DNA of 64,000 nucleotides from Ascaphus truei (taxonomy: Eukaryota; Chordata; Amphibia; Anura; Ascaphidae), in contig CM071568.1 in the NCBI GenBank assembly GCA_036426205.1, positions 53,121,146 to 53,185,145 of the forward strand. Direction: 5' to 3'. Below are positions 1 to 10,479 of the stretch, in pieces. The position numbers and the translations under genes are program-made. The first letter of the stretch is position 1. Each line of letters begins with the position of its first letter. The notes under the pieces were generated by a model, which had not been told where the DNA came from, did not search any database, and saw nothing but the letters and a program-made list of their open reading frames with translations.

Positions 1-59
1 CCTTTTAAAGCAGAAGTCTAAGCAGCCTTTTTATTTATTTTTTTAAATTTTATTTATTT

Positions 60-500
60 CTCCCTTTTGCATGTGCATCAATACAATCCACACAATGATA
101 AGTAATTAGCTAAGTTGCTGATCAATCCGTTCTCCGGTGATCGATCAGTGAAGTTTCAGCTCAGGGTTCATTAAATGGCTGTCAGTGTAGCAGCAGAGGA
201 TCAAAGATACAAAGTTCTGTGGGGAGGATCATGTGACCAGGCAGTCACTAGATACAATTGGTGCACTGATAGAGAGAGGGCAAGGCTCAAAAAGGGCTGT
301 GCCAGAGCCTGTTTCAGAAGAGAAAGGGGATGAGACTTTGTAAATGGTTGCTATTGAAACAAAAAATGCTTGTTACATTATAATACATTAGAAATGTAAT
401 TCAGAGTGGTTTAAAAAAAATGCTACAAGTATTTTCTCATAGTACAGAACTGATTTATTAAAAAAAAAAACACATGTAGGATATTGCTTGGTCTGCAGAT
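60..500. repeat. Dispersed repeat, copy 1 (pair with 8835-9225)
   Basis: The segment shares long collinear stretches with 8835-9225, including the blocks around 'gatcaatccgttctcc', 'agatacaattggtgcactg' and 'tgctacaagtattttctcat'. The two copies are direct repeats with small indels, so this is an interspersed repeat. I see no coding capacity, terminal inverted repeat or target duplication, and do not recognise the family. It lies in the intron just upstream of the microexon. Confidence 0.6.
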
Positions 501-575
501 TTAAGTCAGTATGCTAATGTTGTATGTAATTTATTACTGATGATTGTATTAAAATTATGCTTATTTTCTTTTTAG

Positions 576-601
576 TAACCTGGACACAGAAGAGCTCTAT
601 G
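576..601 (+). CDS. NECAB1: NECAB1-like 26-nt coding microexon (end of second EF-hand loop)
   Basis: A pyrimidine-rich tract and AG acceptor (574-575) precede this exon and a GTAAGA donor follows (602-607). The 26 nt finish one codon, encode NLDTEELY and give the first base of the next codon. Joined to 21684-21781 the frame continues [18 protein letters not shown]. In NECAB proteins this is the end of the second EF-hand loop, including the final Glu Ca-ligand position, and the start of its exiting helix. NECAB1 is a cytoplasmic neuronal Ca-binding protein. The paralogue call rests on remembered similarity to human NECAB1, which has FSQHLGEYE and LAALEDLNL at this place; NECAB2 and NECAB3 differ more. 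Skipping a 26-nt exon would shift the frame. The preceding exon lies outside the window. Confidence 0.85.
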
Positions 602-679
602 GTAAGACCATATTTTTTTTTTAATGAATATTTTACTACTCAAGAAAAAAACAAACAACAAAGCTAATGTTAAACAGTC

Positions 680-1260
680 TGAGTCCCCGGTGGTGGTGAC
701 GGCGGCACGCGCAGCGGCATGTGCGCTACACACCGACACTCGCCTCAATCAGGCAGCCCCCAGTTGGTTCTGTTGTCTTGACTCACGAAGCACGGGGGCA
801 CGTCAGCCAGCAGGGAAGACAAGAAATGTGACTTCCTGTGCGGCAACGCTGTCACGTGATGTGCTGGGAGCCAATGGTAGCAAAGGGGAGGGGGGGGGGG
901 GCGAAGAGGGCGGGCGGAGGGGGTAGCTCCAAGCTGAAGTTCTGAAAACAGAGGGAAATCAGGGAAATCAGTGCCAGAAGAATGCTCTCAGTGTTTGTAC
1001 AAGACAGATGGCAGAAATACTGTACTGGATGCTTACGGTGCCACAGCAACCAAGACAGCTTTGTTCGTTCACACACATCCCCCCCACCCCCCGTTTTGGC
1101 CACGCCCCCGAGTCTCCCATTGCTCCCTACAGACCGCAGATTGCGGCTTTAAGCTGTGCATGTGCCGCCAGGATATCAGGTGCGGGTGCAGCAGCCAACA
1201 CTGGGGCCGTAGTTTTACTGTATACGCTTGGCAAATACAAAAAGTTACACCCCCTTCCTC
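680..1260. other. GC-rich CpG-containing block downstream of the microexon
   Basis: This block is much richer in GC than the flanking intron. It holds several CG dinucleotides, a run of ten or more G near 890-901 and C-runs near 1080-1091. Its two ends carry loosely similar inverted sequences (ggcggcacgcgcagc near 701, and the reverse complement of gctgtgcatgtgccgcc near 1154), which hints at an inserted element, but no target duplication is clear. Short ORFs on both strands lack any recognisable domain. It could be a transposon fragment or a CpG-rich regulatory region. Confidence 0.3.
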
Positions 1261-1269
1261 CCCTCCCCA

Positions 1270-1911
1270 TCTGATGTTATATGTTTTTCATTTACTTAGG
1301 GATTAGACTTGACAGTCCAGAGTTATACTCTGAGGTATCAGAGCTTAGATGATGAAATGTGAATATTGCCTTTTAAACCCAATAAAAAAGTTATATTTTA
1401 CATATAGTATGCTGAATACTACATAAGCAATCTTAATAATACAATTGATATATTTAAATAAAATGAAGAGAGCACTACAAATTTATAACTGATTACTAAA
1501 ATACAAATTTATATACATTCTCAATTACAGTACATGTACAGTAGGTCAATAATTGCTGTAAATACTTAAATACAGTATTAAAGTCTAATGAATTGATAGA
1601 TTCTTTCATAGAACTTTCAACCGTGTGATTCGACGCCTGACGTATGCTATAGTTAATGTTATGTGTTCTGTTAAAATAATCTCTCAAAGCCACGGCTTAT
1701 TTAGAGCTAATGTTATACAACATGCTCTAATAGCTTCAGGGTTTACCTGTACTATTTAGAGTGCTTTGTAAAACAATCATGGAAAGCCAGTTTTACAACC
1801 GATGACAGAGCTTGAGATAAAGTGAGAAACGTGATAGCCTAAAACAGCTGGTTATCTAAGGTAATTTCTATGCTAGTTCTTTTTAATCCACGAGGTATAG
1901 CTGTACGTACT
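1270..1911. other. AT-rich intron with no recognised feature
   Basis: Low-GC intronic sequence. I see no exon-like ORF with splice sites, no terminal repeats and no structured RNA here. Confidence 0.5.
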
Positions 1912-3187
1912 TGTAACGGGTATTCCACCCCACCAAATCGCAGATATAGTGTGGGTGCGGGGAACTTAGTGTTACCAGGTGTGGTGCTTTACCTGTTAGG
2001 CTCACAGGAGGGCTGAGCTTCCGCCACGGGGAACCTGGGGCAATTATATTAGGAGTAACCCTGTACTCGGTGCAGCGCCTCCACCTGCGATGGTTCCCAG
2101 CAGAGCGGGAATTGGTCCTCGCAGGACACATACAAAGAATCAGCACACCATATGTATAATAACTAAGGTCTTTACTTAAGAGCACTTGAACCCTATAACC
2201 ATATAGAATAACAGATGTCCCTCTCTAGAGGAGACACTAGCTAATGCGCCTCGCAGGACGCCCCGCATGCACCGGGTGATCCCACCCCGTGTCCAGTAAT
2301 CCCCACTCAGTATGTCCACTCCCCTTTAGGGAGAAACTAATAATGGTGACTGCGCAGTCAGTAACTAATGGAACTGTTGGTGCACTTGTAGAGTTAGAGT
2401 ACCTGCCGAGCACTCCAGTGCTTGGATCTGCAACTGCTTCGAAAAGGATCCGATGACCGAAGACGCCGGAACCACCACCCGTGACGATCCCACGCAGAAA
2501 CCTCTGCCGCAACAGTCTGCTCCCAACCTTCCGAACACTACGCAGTATGCCGAGTACCTAACTGACTACGTGAACTACCGTGATGCGTCCTGCTGCTATA
2601 GGCCGTCCCTACAGCACCGCAACCTTTAATGACTTTAGGGGAAACTCCTAGGGGCCTACGGGGTAGCCTATCCTATGCAGGTGGGTCCCTGACCCCCTGC
2701 ACCCACACTACCTTTTCCCGTCACCACCCGGATCCCCTCTGACTCACTCCTTCCTAACCTCGGTAGCAGACATGTATCCTTTCCTCTCTCTGTGCAAGGA
2801 GATCCTAGGCCCTATTGGCTCCCTGGCGTCACGTGGGGTGTGCAGAGGCTCATGGGACTCGTAGTCCCTGCTCAGAGCCTTCCCTGGTAGGCTAGGGTTT
2901 CGCGGGCTCCTCCCTGCGCATGCGCGAGCTGTTTGGGGTCTTCCCGGCACCTGGCTCTTACTGCACATGCGCGAGCTAATGCGCAATGGTGGTGCCCTGT
3001 ACCACAAGCCGCCGGGACCTCGGCAACGTGACCACGGCCCTAACAACGGGCCGCGCGCGTCCCCGGCAACCGCCCGCTTCAGGGAACAGCGCGCTGCTCA
3101 CGCACCTGCCCCCACACCTCTCCTCTAATGGCCGCAGCGAGGGAGCGCAGGTGGGGTGTCCGCACTGACCAAGGAGACCAGGCTACA
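1912..3187 (-). repeat. 3' LTR of the minus-strand element
   Basis: It aligns almost throughout with 5685-7196. It lacks a segment of roughly 270-280 bp present in the other LTR (about 6545-6817) and has a short extra segment near 2946-2985. It contains the motif TGGAGGCGCTGCACC on the minus strand near 2070, which recurs in the solo LTRs of this window and lies on the U5 side. Confidence 0.8.
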
Positions 3188-3200
3188 TCCTCCCACTGGT
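3188..3200 (-). other. Polypurine tract next to the 3' LTR
   Basis: On the minus strand the sequence CCAGTGGGAGGA runs directly into TGTAGCC, the start of the LTR. A purine stretch at this place is the usual plus-strand primer of LTR retroelements and supports the minus orientation. Confidence 0.55.
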
Positions 3201-3349
3201 GAAAAATCCAACGTCCCCACTTGGGGAATGACGCCACTCAACATAAGTTTACACAATAAAAATTTGCATTGCATAAACGGTACACTTAGCAGGTTGACTT
3301 TAACATCACTGATACATAGCATATCACACCCAGTAATACCTGAGGCCCG

Positions 3350-5640
3350 CTGAGACCATTTGTGGGGTGCCCCTAACTGATCAGTTGGGGGTACCGCACT
3401 TTTGCATTCGTGAGCCTCCCCCTGGTGAATCTCTTGGAGAGCACGCTCGATGGTAACAGTCACAGGGTTCTTACTATTTCCTCCCCCTGGTAGACGGAAT
3501 AGTAGCATGTCTTTTGGCCAGACCTTTACCCGGCCATCCGCGGCATGGATGCGATAGGCTAGGAGGTCTTGGCCTTTTCCACGGTCCACCACCTGGTGAA
3601 TGGAACTCTCCTTTTTGGGCTTAAAGGAGGCAATTTTTACTAAATCCCTCGCCACACAGTCCTTGTCCCTACGTACTTGCGAGGCTTCCACTGGGAAGCG
3701 AGCAATGGACAATGTCTCTTTCCTCAATGTCTCTCTTTCACCCGGCAGGGAGTAAAGGGTAGATACCTTACCACTGCAGTGATTCATGGTGGCAAACAGG
3801 TCCTCGGGGACGCTGTCAGTTCCCACCTCGGCTGTCTCGGGACCTGTCCCCGGCACTTCTGGAGCAGTCCACTTACTTGCTGGAACCTTGGGAGCGTTGG
3901 ATCCCAGTCCTGGGAACACTTGGGTCGGAGCGCACGGGCTCATACGCAGGGCAGGAACCTTGGTTCTGGCCTTTTTCACGGTCCCCTCCATCGGAGCCTG
4001 TGAGGAGTTAGGAGGTTCCTCACCACTCCGCTGACTTGCGATGGGTTCCTCTTCATCTGGGACATGTCAGGTAGGTACGGGTCCACTCGCAACACTGGAC
4101 AGCTACCTTCTAAGGAGGACACCTCCGCCAGGACGCGATGCCGAGTGGAGCCATTCGCCCTGGTGGCCAGACTTAAGGAGCTATCGTGCTCCGTGGTCAC
4201 CTGGAGGCTCACACCCGACACCCCTGGGGCAGTCAACTCACCCTTGTCGTCGTCAGCAGGTACTGATCCCAAGCCTGGGACCGATGGTACCACTGTAGTA
4301 GGCCGGACTGCCCATTGGAGGGCACAAGGGCCCATATCAGGATCCGTAGCAGATGGGATAATTGTCTCTTTATCTCCAGCTTCACTTGTGTGGTCCGCCG
4401 GCGGGCGCATCACCACAGCTGGATGTTGGTCGCTGGAATCACTAAGTAACCTCTCCATTAAGACAGACTGAACTTCAGCATAACTCATAGTAATATAGAG
4501 GTCAGGCTCCTCCTCCTCCTCTGTGTCACTGCTGGGGTGGTTCGCCGGTAGGCGCATCACCACCGATGGGATGCCAACCTCTTCCTCTGAGGATTCTGCT
4601 ATCAGAGATTCCTGCTTGGGAGCTGGATCTGAAATGTCCATTTGGGCACACGGCCCCCCACAACCTCCATCGCTGAGGTAAGTGGACTAGCAGCGGCTTC
4701 AACCGCCTGGGGAGAAACATCAGCCGCCTCCTCTTCTTCAGCTGGTCCCGTAGGCCGGGGTATAATAGGCTTCAAGAACCAGGCACCGCAACATTCACAT
4801 TGGGGCTCCCACGCCAGTGCATCTCTAGAACAGTCACAAGTGGGGCTAAAACACTGTATACCCAGTTCTCCGTCCACCTCGATTGTCCTGAAGTCAAGCG
4901 GTAACTGAGACAGGACGGCTCCCTGGACATGGGCTTCTTGCAGGCAGGGGCATATGAATGCAAGGGCATCTACTCCTGACGCACGCGAGGGCACATACAC
5001 ATTAGGGTGTACCCCCTGACAGTCCATCTCATCCTCGGAGAAAAGATAATCCATTTCTGCAACAGTGCCCTCCTCCTCCTCCGGGTGAACAGAAGTGGCT
5101 GATGGCTGCTCAAAGTCTCTCTCCCCCTGGTGGGCTCTAGAGGAGGGGCGCTTGCTATCAAGGAGTGGCTCGGGCACTGCACTGCGTCACTCATTTGACG
5201 GGGGTGGGGCTTAGGTTTTCCCGCCGATCCCGGACAGTTTTCTGCAATGTAATTCTGCACCTTCAGCATGGTACCACGTGCACGCGGCCCACTTGGGGAA
5301 AGTTGCCATGGCGCTGGGTCAGCGTATACTAAAGAGTACCCCTCAGGGGGGCACCCTGGCATTAACAACACGGACGGTGCCTCTGACAGGCAGATATCCC
5401 CTGAGAATGACACCACAAAGAGCAGCGAGCTCGACGTGGGGGCTGGATCTATATCTATAAGAAGGGCGTGCTGCCATCCGGGGATTTTATGCATATGCTC
5501 ATAGATCTCCCGCTCTGATATATTGGCAGGAACGCCTTCTAAGGCCACCACACGGCGGGGACTAAGATTATTTATCCTCAAGGCCCAGGCGAGGACCTCA
5601 TGTCCGGACTTTACACACATGGTGGGACAATTTAAAAAAA
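3350..5640 (-). pseudogene. Gag-like ORF remnant, PNMA-type N-terminus, no pol
   Basis: Four overlapping minus-strand reading frames (ATGs at 5620, 5177, 4641 and 3991) follow one another in three different frames, so an ancestral ORF has probably been broken by indels. The first frame starts with WALRINNLSPRRVVALEGVP and continues with an IYEHMHKIPGW segment. This pattern recalls the N-terminal domain of PNMA / Ma antigen proteins, which derive from Ty3/gypsy gag. The second frame has acidic tracts and a cysteine cluster (FICPC, CFSPTCDC, CECCGAW), possibly metal-binding but not a standard CCHC knuckle. The third is acidic, with two related motifs, VVMRLPANH and VVMRPPADH. The fourth is basic to mixed and ends in DGRVKVWPKDMLLFRLPGG, after which it is probably read-through. 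No capsid, protease or RT motif is evident. Confidence 0.5.
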
Positions 5641-5684
5641 AATGGAACAGGGCACCCCAGGTCTATCTCAGCAGCGCCTCCAAA

Positions 5685-7196
5685 TGTAACGGGTATTCCA
5701 CCCCACCAAATCGCAGATATAGTGTGGGTGCGGGGAACTTAGTGTTACCAGGTGTGGTGCTTTACCTGTTAGGCTCACAGGAGGGCTGAGCTTCCGCCAC
5801 GGGGAACCTGGGGCAATTATTTTAGGAGTAACCCTGTACTCGGTGCAGCGCTTCCACCTGCGATGGTTCCCAGCAGAGACGGAATTGGTCCTCGCAGGAC
5901 ACATACAAAGAATCAGCACACCATATGTATAATAACTAAGGTCTTTACTTAAGAGCACTTGAACCCTATAACCATATAGAATAACAGATGTCCCTCTCTA
6001 GAGGAGACACTAGCTAATGCGCCTCGCAGGACGCCCCGCATGCACTGGGTGATCCCACCCCGTGTCCAGTAATCCCCACTCAGTATGTCCACTCCCCTTT
6101 AGGGAGAAACTAATAATGGTGACTGCGCAGTCACTAACTAATGGAACTGTTGGTGCACTAGTAGTGTTAGAGTACCTGCCGAGCACTCCAGTGCTCGGAT
6201 CTGCAACTGCTTCGAAAGGATCCGATGACCAAAGACGCCGGAACCACCACCCGTGACGATCCCACGCAGAAACCTCTGCCGCAACAGTCTGCTCCCAACC
6301 TTCCGAACACTACGCAGTATGCCGAGTCCCTAACTGACTACGTGAACTACCGTAATGCGTTCTGTTGCTATAGGCCATCCCTACAGCACCGCAACCTTTA
6401 ATGACTTTAGGGGAAACTCCTAGGGGCCTACGGGGTAGCCTATCCTATGCAGGTGGGTCCCTAACCCCCTGCACCCACACTACCTTTTCCCGTCACCACC
6501 CGGATCCCCTCTGATTCACTCCTTCCTAACCTCGGCAGCAGACACAATGCACTCTACCGATGCTCTCTTGTCCGCCCTCACAGCACTGACCGCTGTGACC
6601 GGACAAGACCGGACAAGAATGCACCTACCTGAACCTAAGGGCAGAGTCCCTAACCTAGTGGCCATCCCTGCTCACTTACCCACTAACCTGGTGGAGAGTT
6701 GGGGCCTACCTGGGATATGGGGGACCTTACTTGGTGCAGGAGCTTCACTCGCTCCCTACACCCTTCCTTCCCCTTCCTGCTCCCAGCTCCAACTAACTAG
6801 CATTGGCTCAGCATGCGAAATGTATCCTTTCCTCTCTCTGTGCAGGGATCCTAGGCCCTATTGGCTCCCTGGCGTCACGTGGGGTGTGCAGAGGCTCATG
6901 GGACTCGTAGTCCCTGCTCAGAGCCTTCCCTGGTAGGCTAGGGTTTTGCGGGCTCCTCCCTGCGCATGCGCAAGCTGTTTGGGGTCTTCCCGGCGCAATG
7001 GCGGCGCTCTGTACCATGAGCCGCCAGGACCTCAGCAACGCGACCGCGGCCCTAACGGGCCGCGCGTGTCCCCGGCAACTGGCCACTTCAGGGAACAGCG
7101 TACTGCTCGCGCACCTGCCCCCACACCTCCCCTCGAACGGCCGCAGCGAGGGAGCACAGGTGGGGTGTCCGAACTGACCAAGGAGACCTGGCTATA
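5685..7196 (-). repeat. 5' LTR of the minus-strand element (longer copy)
   Basis: It matches 1912-3187 and keeps about 270-280 bp (6545-6817) missing from the other copy. It starts TGTAACGGG on the + strand and ends GCTATA, where the other copy has GCTACA, so one terminal base has mutated. The many point differences between the LTRs suggest the insertion is not recent. Confidence 0.8.
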
Positions 7197-7712
7197 TCCT
7201 GTATGATAATATTATTGTAACATTAATTATTTAAGCTGTGTGTTCCGTGTCTCAATCTACACAATAGATTCCATAAATCCTTTGGCAGTGGGTTTGAGAA
7301 TTATGCATGTATTAAAAAGTGCTTAGTTAATGTAGTTAAAAATGCTAATTGCGCAAATATTTCTCACAAATACAGCAGTAGTATCAAGTGGCACAAACAG
7401 CTTGGTAGTGAAGATCCTAGTTTAGAAAGGGTTTGGATGCTGGAGATGCCTTTATTTACTGTATGCAAGAACTGGGATGACTGGCCGTTGCTCTTCCTCT
7501 GGAGCAGACAGTACACGTGATCCTGGTCATGGTCACTGATACCTGCTCTACTTGTATTCCTGATAATAATTCGGCAAAAAGATGAAACTAAATAATGAAA
7601 AGCAGAAAATGATTACTAATTATGTGAGATTGTTTTACTTGAATGGATGCGTATCTATAACTGTCCCTGATTTGTTTAGGAACACAGCGGTGCTGAATTT
7701 ATGAAATATATA

Positions 7713-7873
7713 CAGATGTAGCAGACCTAATTGATCTGATTGGCACGTTGAAGCGGGAAACACAAAGCGCGCCAGCGGAAGCAGACACAATTGTGTCTAA
7801 ATCAGCCATGAGCGATAAAGAAGCAGGGCTAACGCGTCATTGTCAGTGGCTACAATAATGCCTGCTACATCTG
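7713..7873. mobile_element. 161-bp MITE, TIR CAGATGTAGC, TA target duplication
   Basis: It starts CAGATGTAGCAG and ends CTGCTACATCTG, a 12-bp perfect terminal inverted repeat, with TA on both sides (7711-7712 and 7874-7875). TA duplication and small size fit a non-autonomous Tc1/mariner-type element. A second copy with the same CAGATGTAGC termini lies at 34014-34135. Confidence 0.75.
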
Positions 7874-7984
7874 TAATACATTTTCTTTCAAAACCAGATG
7901 TACTTATTGCTGAGTGTTACCCTATTTTTTATAAAGTGTAAACTTGGATCTGTGATAACATAAATGATAAGTTATATATATATA

Positions 7985-8535
7985 TGTAGCCCTGATTTGT
8001 TTTGGGCTATAGGTCTGCTCTCCTCCTGGCAGTAACCACTAGTAAGGGTAGGTGTGCCAGGAGTAATCATGGGTTTTCCCCACTCTTTGCAGTGCATTGA
8101 GTAAGAGAAGGCAGTGTCATCAGGTCTTGTGTCCAATTAGAGGCACAGGAGTGGTGACTACAGGATCTGTATTTAAGGCAGTGCACTTCCTGTATTTAGC
8201 AGTTTGCCTCTACCTTGAGAGAGGCCAAGTCTACCCGTGACCAGTGTGCAGGGCTCTGCATACTGTGTGACCTCCCTCTGGGGAGTTGTGGGAGACTGTT
8301 CCTCTTACTCTATTAGGGAGTAAGGGAAGAGCTGGGACTGATCCTGGTGCCGTCTGGCTGGGATTGTGTCCAGGGACATCCTGAGGGTGGAAGCCCTGAT
8401 AGCCGATACCTTGCTGCTGAATACAGAGAGAGATCAAATAAAGAACACTGTGTTTTATTATCTCCTGCCTGAGAGTGAAGTCTATTGGGAAGAGGGTGAA
8501 AAGATTCTCCTGCAGAGACTTCTCCTCATACAGAA
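7985..8535 (+). mobile_element. Truncated solo LTR (A), sense to host gene
   Basis: It starts TGTAGCCCTG and shares with the other solo LTRs a 'tcctcctggcag...atcatgggttttccccac' block and an AATAAAGAAC polyadenylation-type signal (8437-8446). The U5 part with TGGAGGCGCTGC is missing, and at about 8535 it gives way to PLE-like repeat sequence. Confidence 0.65.
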
Positions 8536-8834
8536 AAAATAAATAAGTGCGCACTAAAATATATACTTAATACAAAGTGTTAATTGTGATGTCAATTTAA
8601 ATCAAAAAAACACACACCACCATGTGGAAAAGGTAAATAAATATATACCAATGTAGATGAGCGTCTGCTGCTGTGTAAAGGGTAGCCCAATTCCCTAGAA
8701 TCTAGTGACAAAAAAACAAACAAAGCGCACAACACTCATCGTGAAAAATGTAATAAACTATGTTTATATATAAGGTGTTTCAAGGTTATGCGTACATCAA
8801 GGTAGATTAATCAAGCATAGAGCCACAGAGTGGC
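8536..8834. repeat. PLE-like non-coding repeat sequence
   Basis: It contains 'aagtgcgcactaaaatatatac' and 'aagcgcacaacactcatcgtg' followed by 'gtaataaactatgttta', which resembles 11806-11850 ('aagcgcacgactctcatagtg'). These phrases recur near sequences with hammerhead-like folds in this window. The family name is inferred. Confidence 0.35.
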
Positions 8835-9225
8835 AGTTACCAGTCAATACAATCTGCACACTGACAAGTGATAAGCTAAGCTGCAGATCGATCCGTTCTC
8901 CTGTAATCAATCGCTTTGCTCAGGGTTATTTAATTCAGCATTATGGGAAATGTAGTTCTGGAATATCATTGACTGGGCAGTTACTAGATACAATTGGTGC
9001 ACTGCTAGAGAGAGGGCGGGGCTCAAGAGCCAGAGCCTATCAGAAGGGGAAGGGGTCTGTCACTTTATAAATGCTTCGTACATTAGAAACATTAAAAATG
9101 TCTTTAAATCATTTTTTTTTTTTTTTACATTTTAAATGCTCCAAGTATTTTCTCATAGTACAGAACTGATTTATTTAAAGAAACACACATGTACAATATT
9201 GCTTGAACTGCTGCTTTAATGGGAA
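8835..9225. repeat. Dispersed repeat, copy 2 (pair with 60-500)
   Basis: It is collinear with 60-500, sharing 'gatcgatccgttctcc', 'tagatacaattggtgcactg' and 'agtattttctcatagtacag'. No ORF or terminal structure is visible and the family is not recognised. Confidence 0.6.
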
Positions 9226-9296
9226 GTCAGCCAAGGACTCGGAGTAGAGTTGTGGCAACGTCTTCAAATTTACTTTGCAATATTTCCCGCAATCAA

Positions 9297-9340
9297 AGAC
9301 TCTTCGATAAAGCACCCTGCGTGTGAAACGCGTAAGAGTG
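9297..9340 (+). other. Hammerhead-ribozyme-like fold (degenerate core)
   Basis: The order of elements matches a hammerhead: a 5-bp stem I (ACTCT 9299-9303 with AGAGT 9335-9339), a CGATAAA segment in place of CUGANGA, a stem II (CAC/GTG plus A-T with a bulged G), GAAA at 9325-9328 and a tiny stem III (AC/GT with a GC loop). Several 5' core positions deviate, so catalysis is unlikely. The same arrangement recurs elsewhere in the window. Confidence 0.35.
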
Positions 9341-9974
9341 TCTGCATCAGTACTTTTTGTCCATGTTTTTATATGAATAAATCCTTTTGATTATCATATC
9401 CCATATCCTCTTTTTGTGAGACGCAGTGCACCAGTATTTTTCCCATATGGGAGATCCTGTATGGAATGTTTGTTTGCTGTGTTGAATTCACCTGGGAGCA
9501 CGCCAGATAGGAGATCGCTCAAAGGCTTGTGAGTACTTGCTGCAATTTGGTAAAGTGGTGATTGAACATCAAGCTGGCGGGCTGTGATATCCTGGGAGCA
9601 CTGTCTGACCGGCCATATGTGGAAACGCTGAGTCGCAGATCCCGCGGGAGTGCATACAACGGAGGTAAAGTCCAGCGTGGTGGTCTATGAGTGCATGCAG
9701 TTCGTCATCTTTGTGCTAGTGGTAATGCCAGTCGACGACTGCATCTCGAGAGGAAACGCGGAACTACTGACCGGCGGACCCGCGGGGCTTAACAAGCACA
9801 ATCGTTTACCTACATACCAATTCATCAAGCCGTGAGTACATTTGACTCTCATTGAGAGCTAACAGTCTATAGCCACAGATGTGCAATTTTTCTCCTATCA
9901 ACAAAGAGACATGTGAGGTTTACTCTATTGAGCACCGGAGATCTGAGCAGTGATGATCTGGGGTTTTAATTATT
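9340..9974. other. Intron sequence following the hammerhead-like repeat
   Basis: It holds an AATAAATCC signal (near 9378) and two similar 'cctgggagcac' phrases (near 9490 and 9590), probably part of the same PLE-like repeat. The 61-residue ORF at 9650-9835 shows no recognisable domain. Nothing else is supported. Confidence 0.3.
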
Positions 9975-10140
9975 ACAGATTCAATCCGTGCGGATGAATC
10001 CAAAACCGCCATTGGATACAAATCATTGGTGGATTTTAACAATCCAATCTGCGGATTCAATATGCGTGCGGATTTCTGAATCCACGGATTGAATTCTTAA
10101 AGTCCACCGGTGGATTACGGAATCAATGGATAGATTGTTG
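9975..10140. repeat. Short element rich in GGATTCA/TGAATCC inverted motifs
   Basis: Within 165 bp the phrases ATTCAATCCG, GGATGAATCC, GCGGATTCAAT, TGAATCCACGGATTGAATTC and CCACCGGTGGAT occur in both orientations. Such subterminal motif repetition is typical of MITE ends. No clean termini or target duplication were found. Confidence 0.35.
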
Positions 10141-10479
10141 GTGTTTAAAAAGAAAACATTTTAAAACTCCACAAAAGGCGAACCACCATTTTTGAGACTG
10201 ATAAACTGAAATCTGCGGACCAAAGAAACCAGCAGTTCCGTGGCAGATCTAAAACATTAGCCCATCTCTACTGATGACCAAAACAAATCACAAAACCATC
10301 AAAAATAAAATCAGTCAATATGCACGATAGAAAAAATAAACAAAAAAGCCCTAGAAAAATCAAACAATACTGTAAGTCCAGGCAAGGTGGTCTATCTGTG
10401 GCTTCGCAATGAGTGATCCTTATCTTGACCGATGCCCTCTGCTCTGTTGATTTTGAAGAGTCTTCATACTGTATGTAAG

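Larger units (their letters stand above)
1912..7196 (-). mobile_element. LTR retroelement, minus strand, gag-like region only
   Basis: Two long direct repeats (1912-3187 and 5685-7196) flank a 2.5 kb internal region. Both begin TGTAAC on the + strand; one ends GGCTACA and the other GGCTATA, giving TG...CA-type ends. On the minus strand a purine tract (GTGGGAGGA) abuts the 3' LTR, which fixes the orientation. Next to the 5' LTR the minus strand reads TTTGGAGGCGCTGC, a possible primer-binding site. The internal region has acidic, gag-like ORFs broken by frameshifts, and no reverse transcriptase, protease or integrase motif was seen. A non-autonomous Ty3/gypsy relative is the best fit. The flanks (TACT before, TCCT after) do not give a clean target duplication. 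Confidence 0.8.

Noticed and set aside
624..1306. Short ORFs next to the microexon as extra coding exons
   Set aside because: The microexon joins in frame to 21684-21781 to give a conserved NECAB sequence; these ORFs have no conserved domain and no matching splice phase.
1907..7200. Target-site duplication of the large LTR element
   Set aside because: The flanks TACT and TCCT agree at only three of four bases, and TCCT also follows the inner LTR, so no duplication is claimed.
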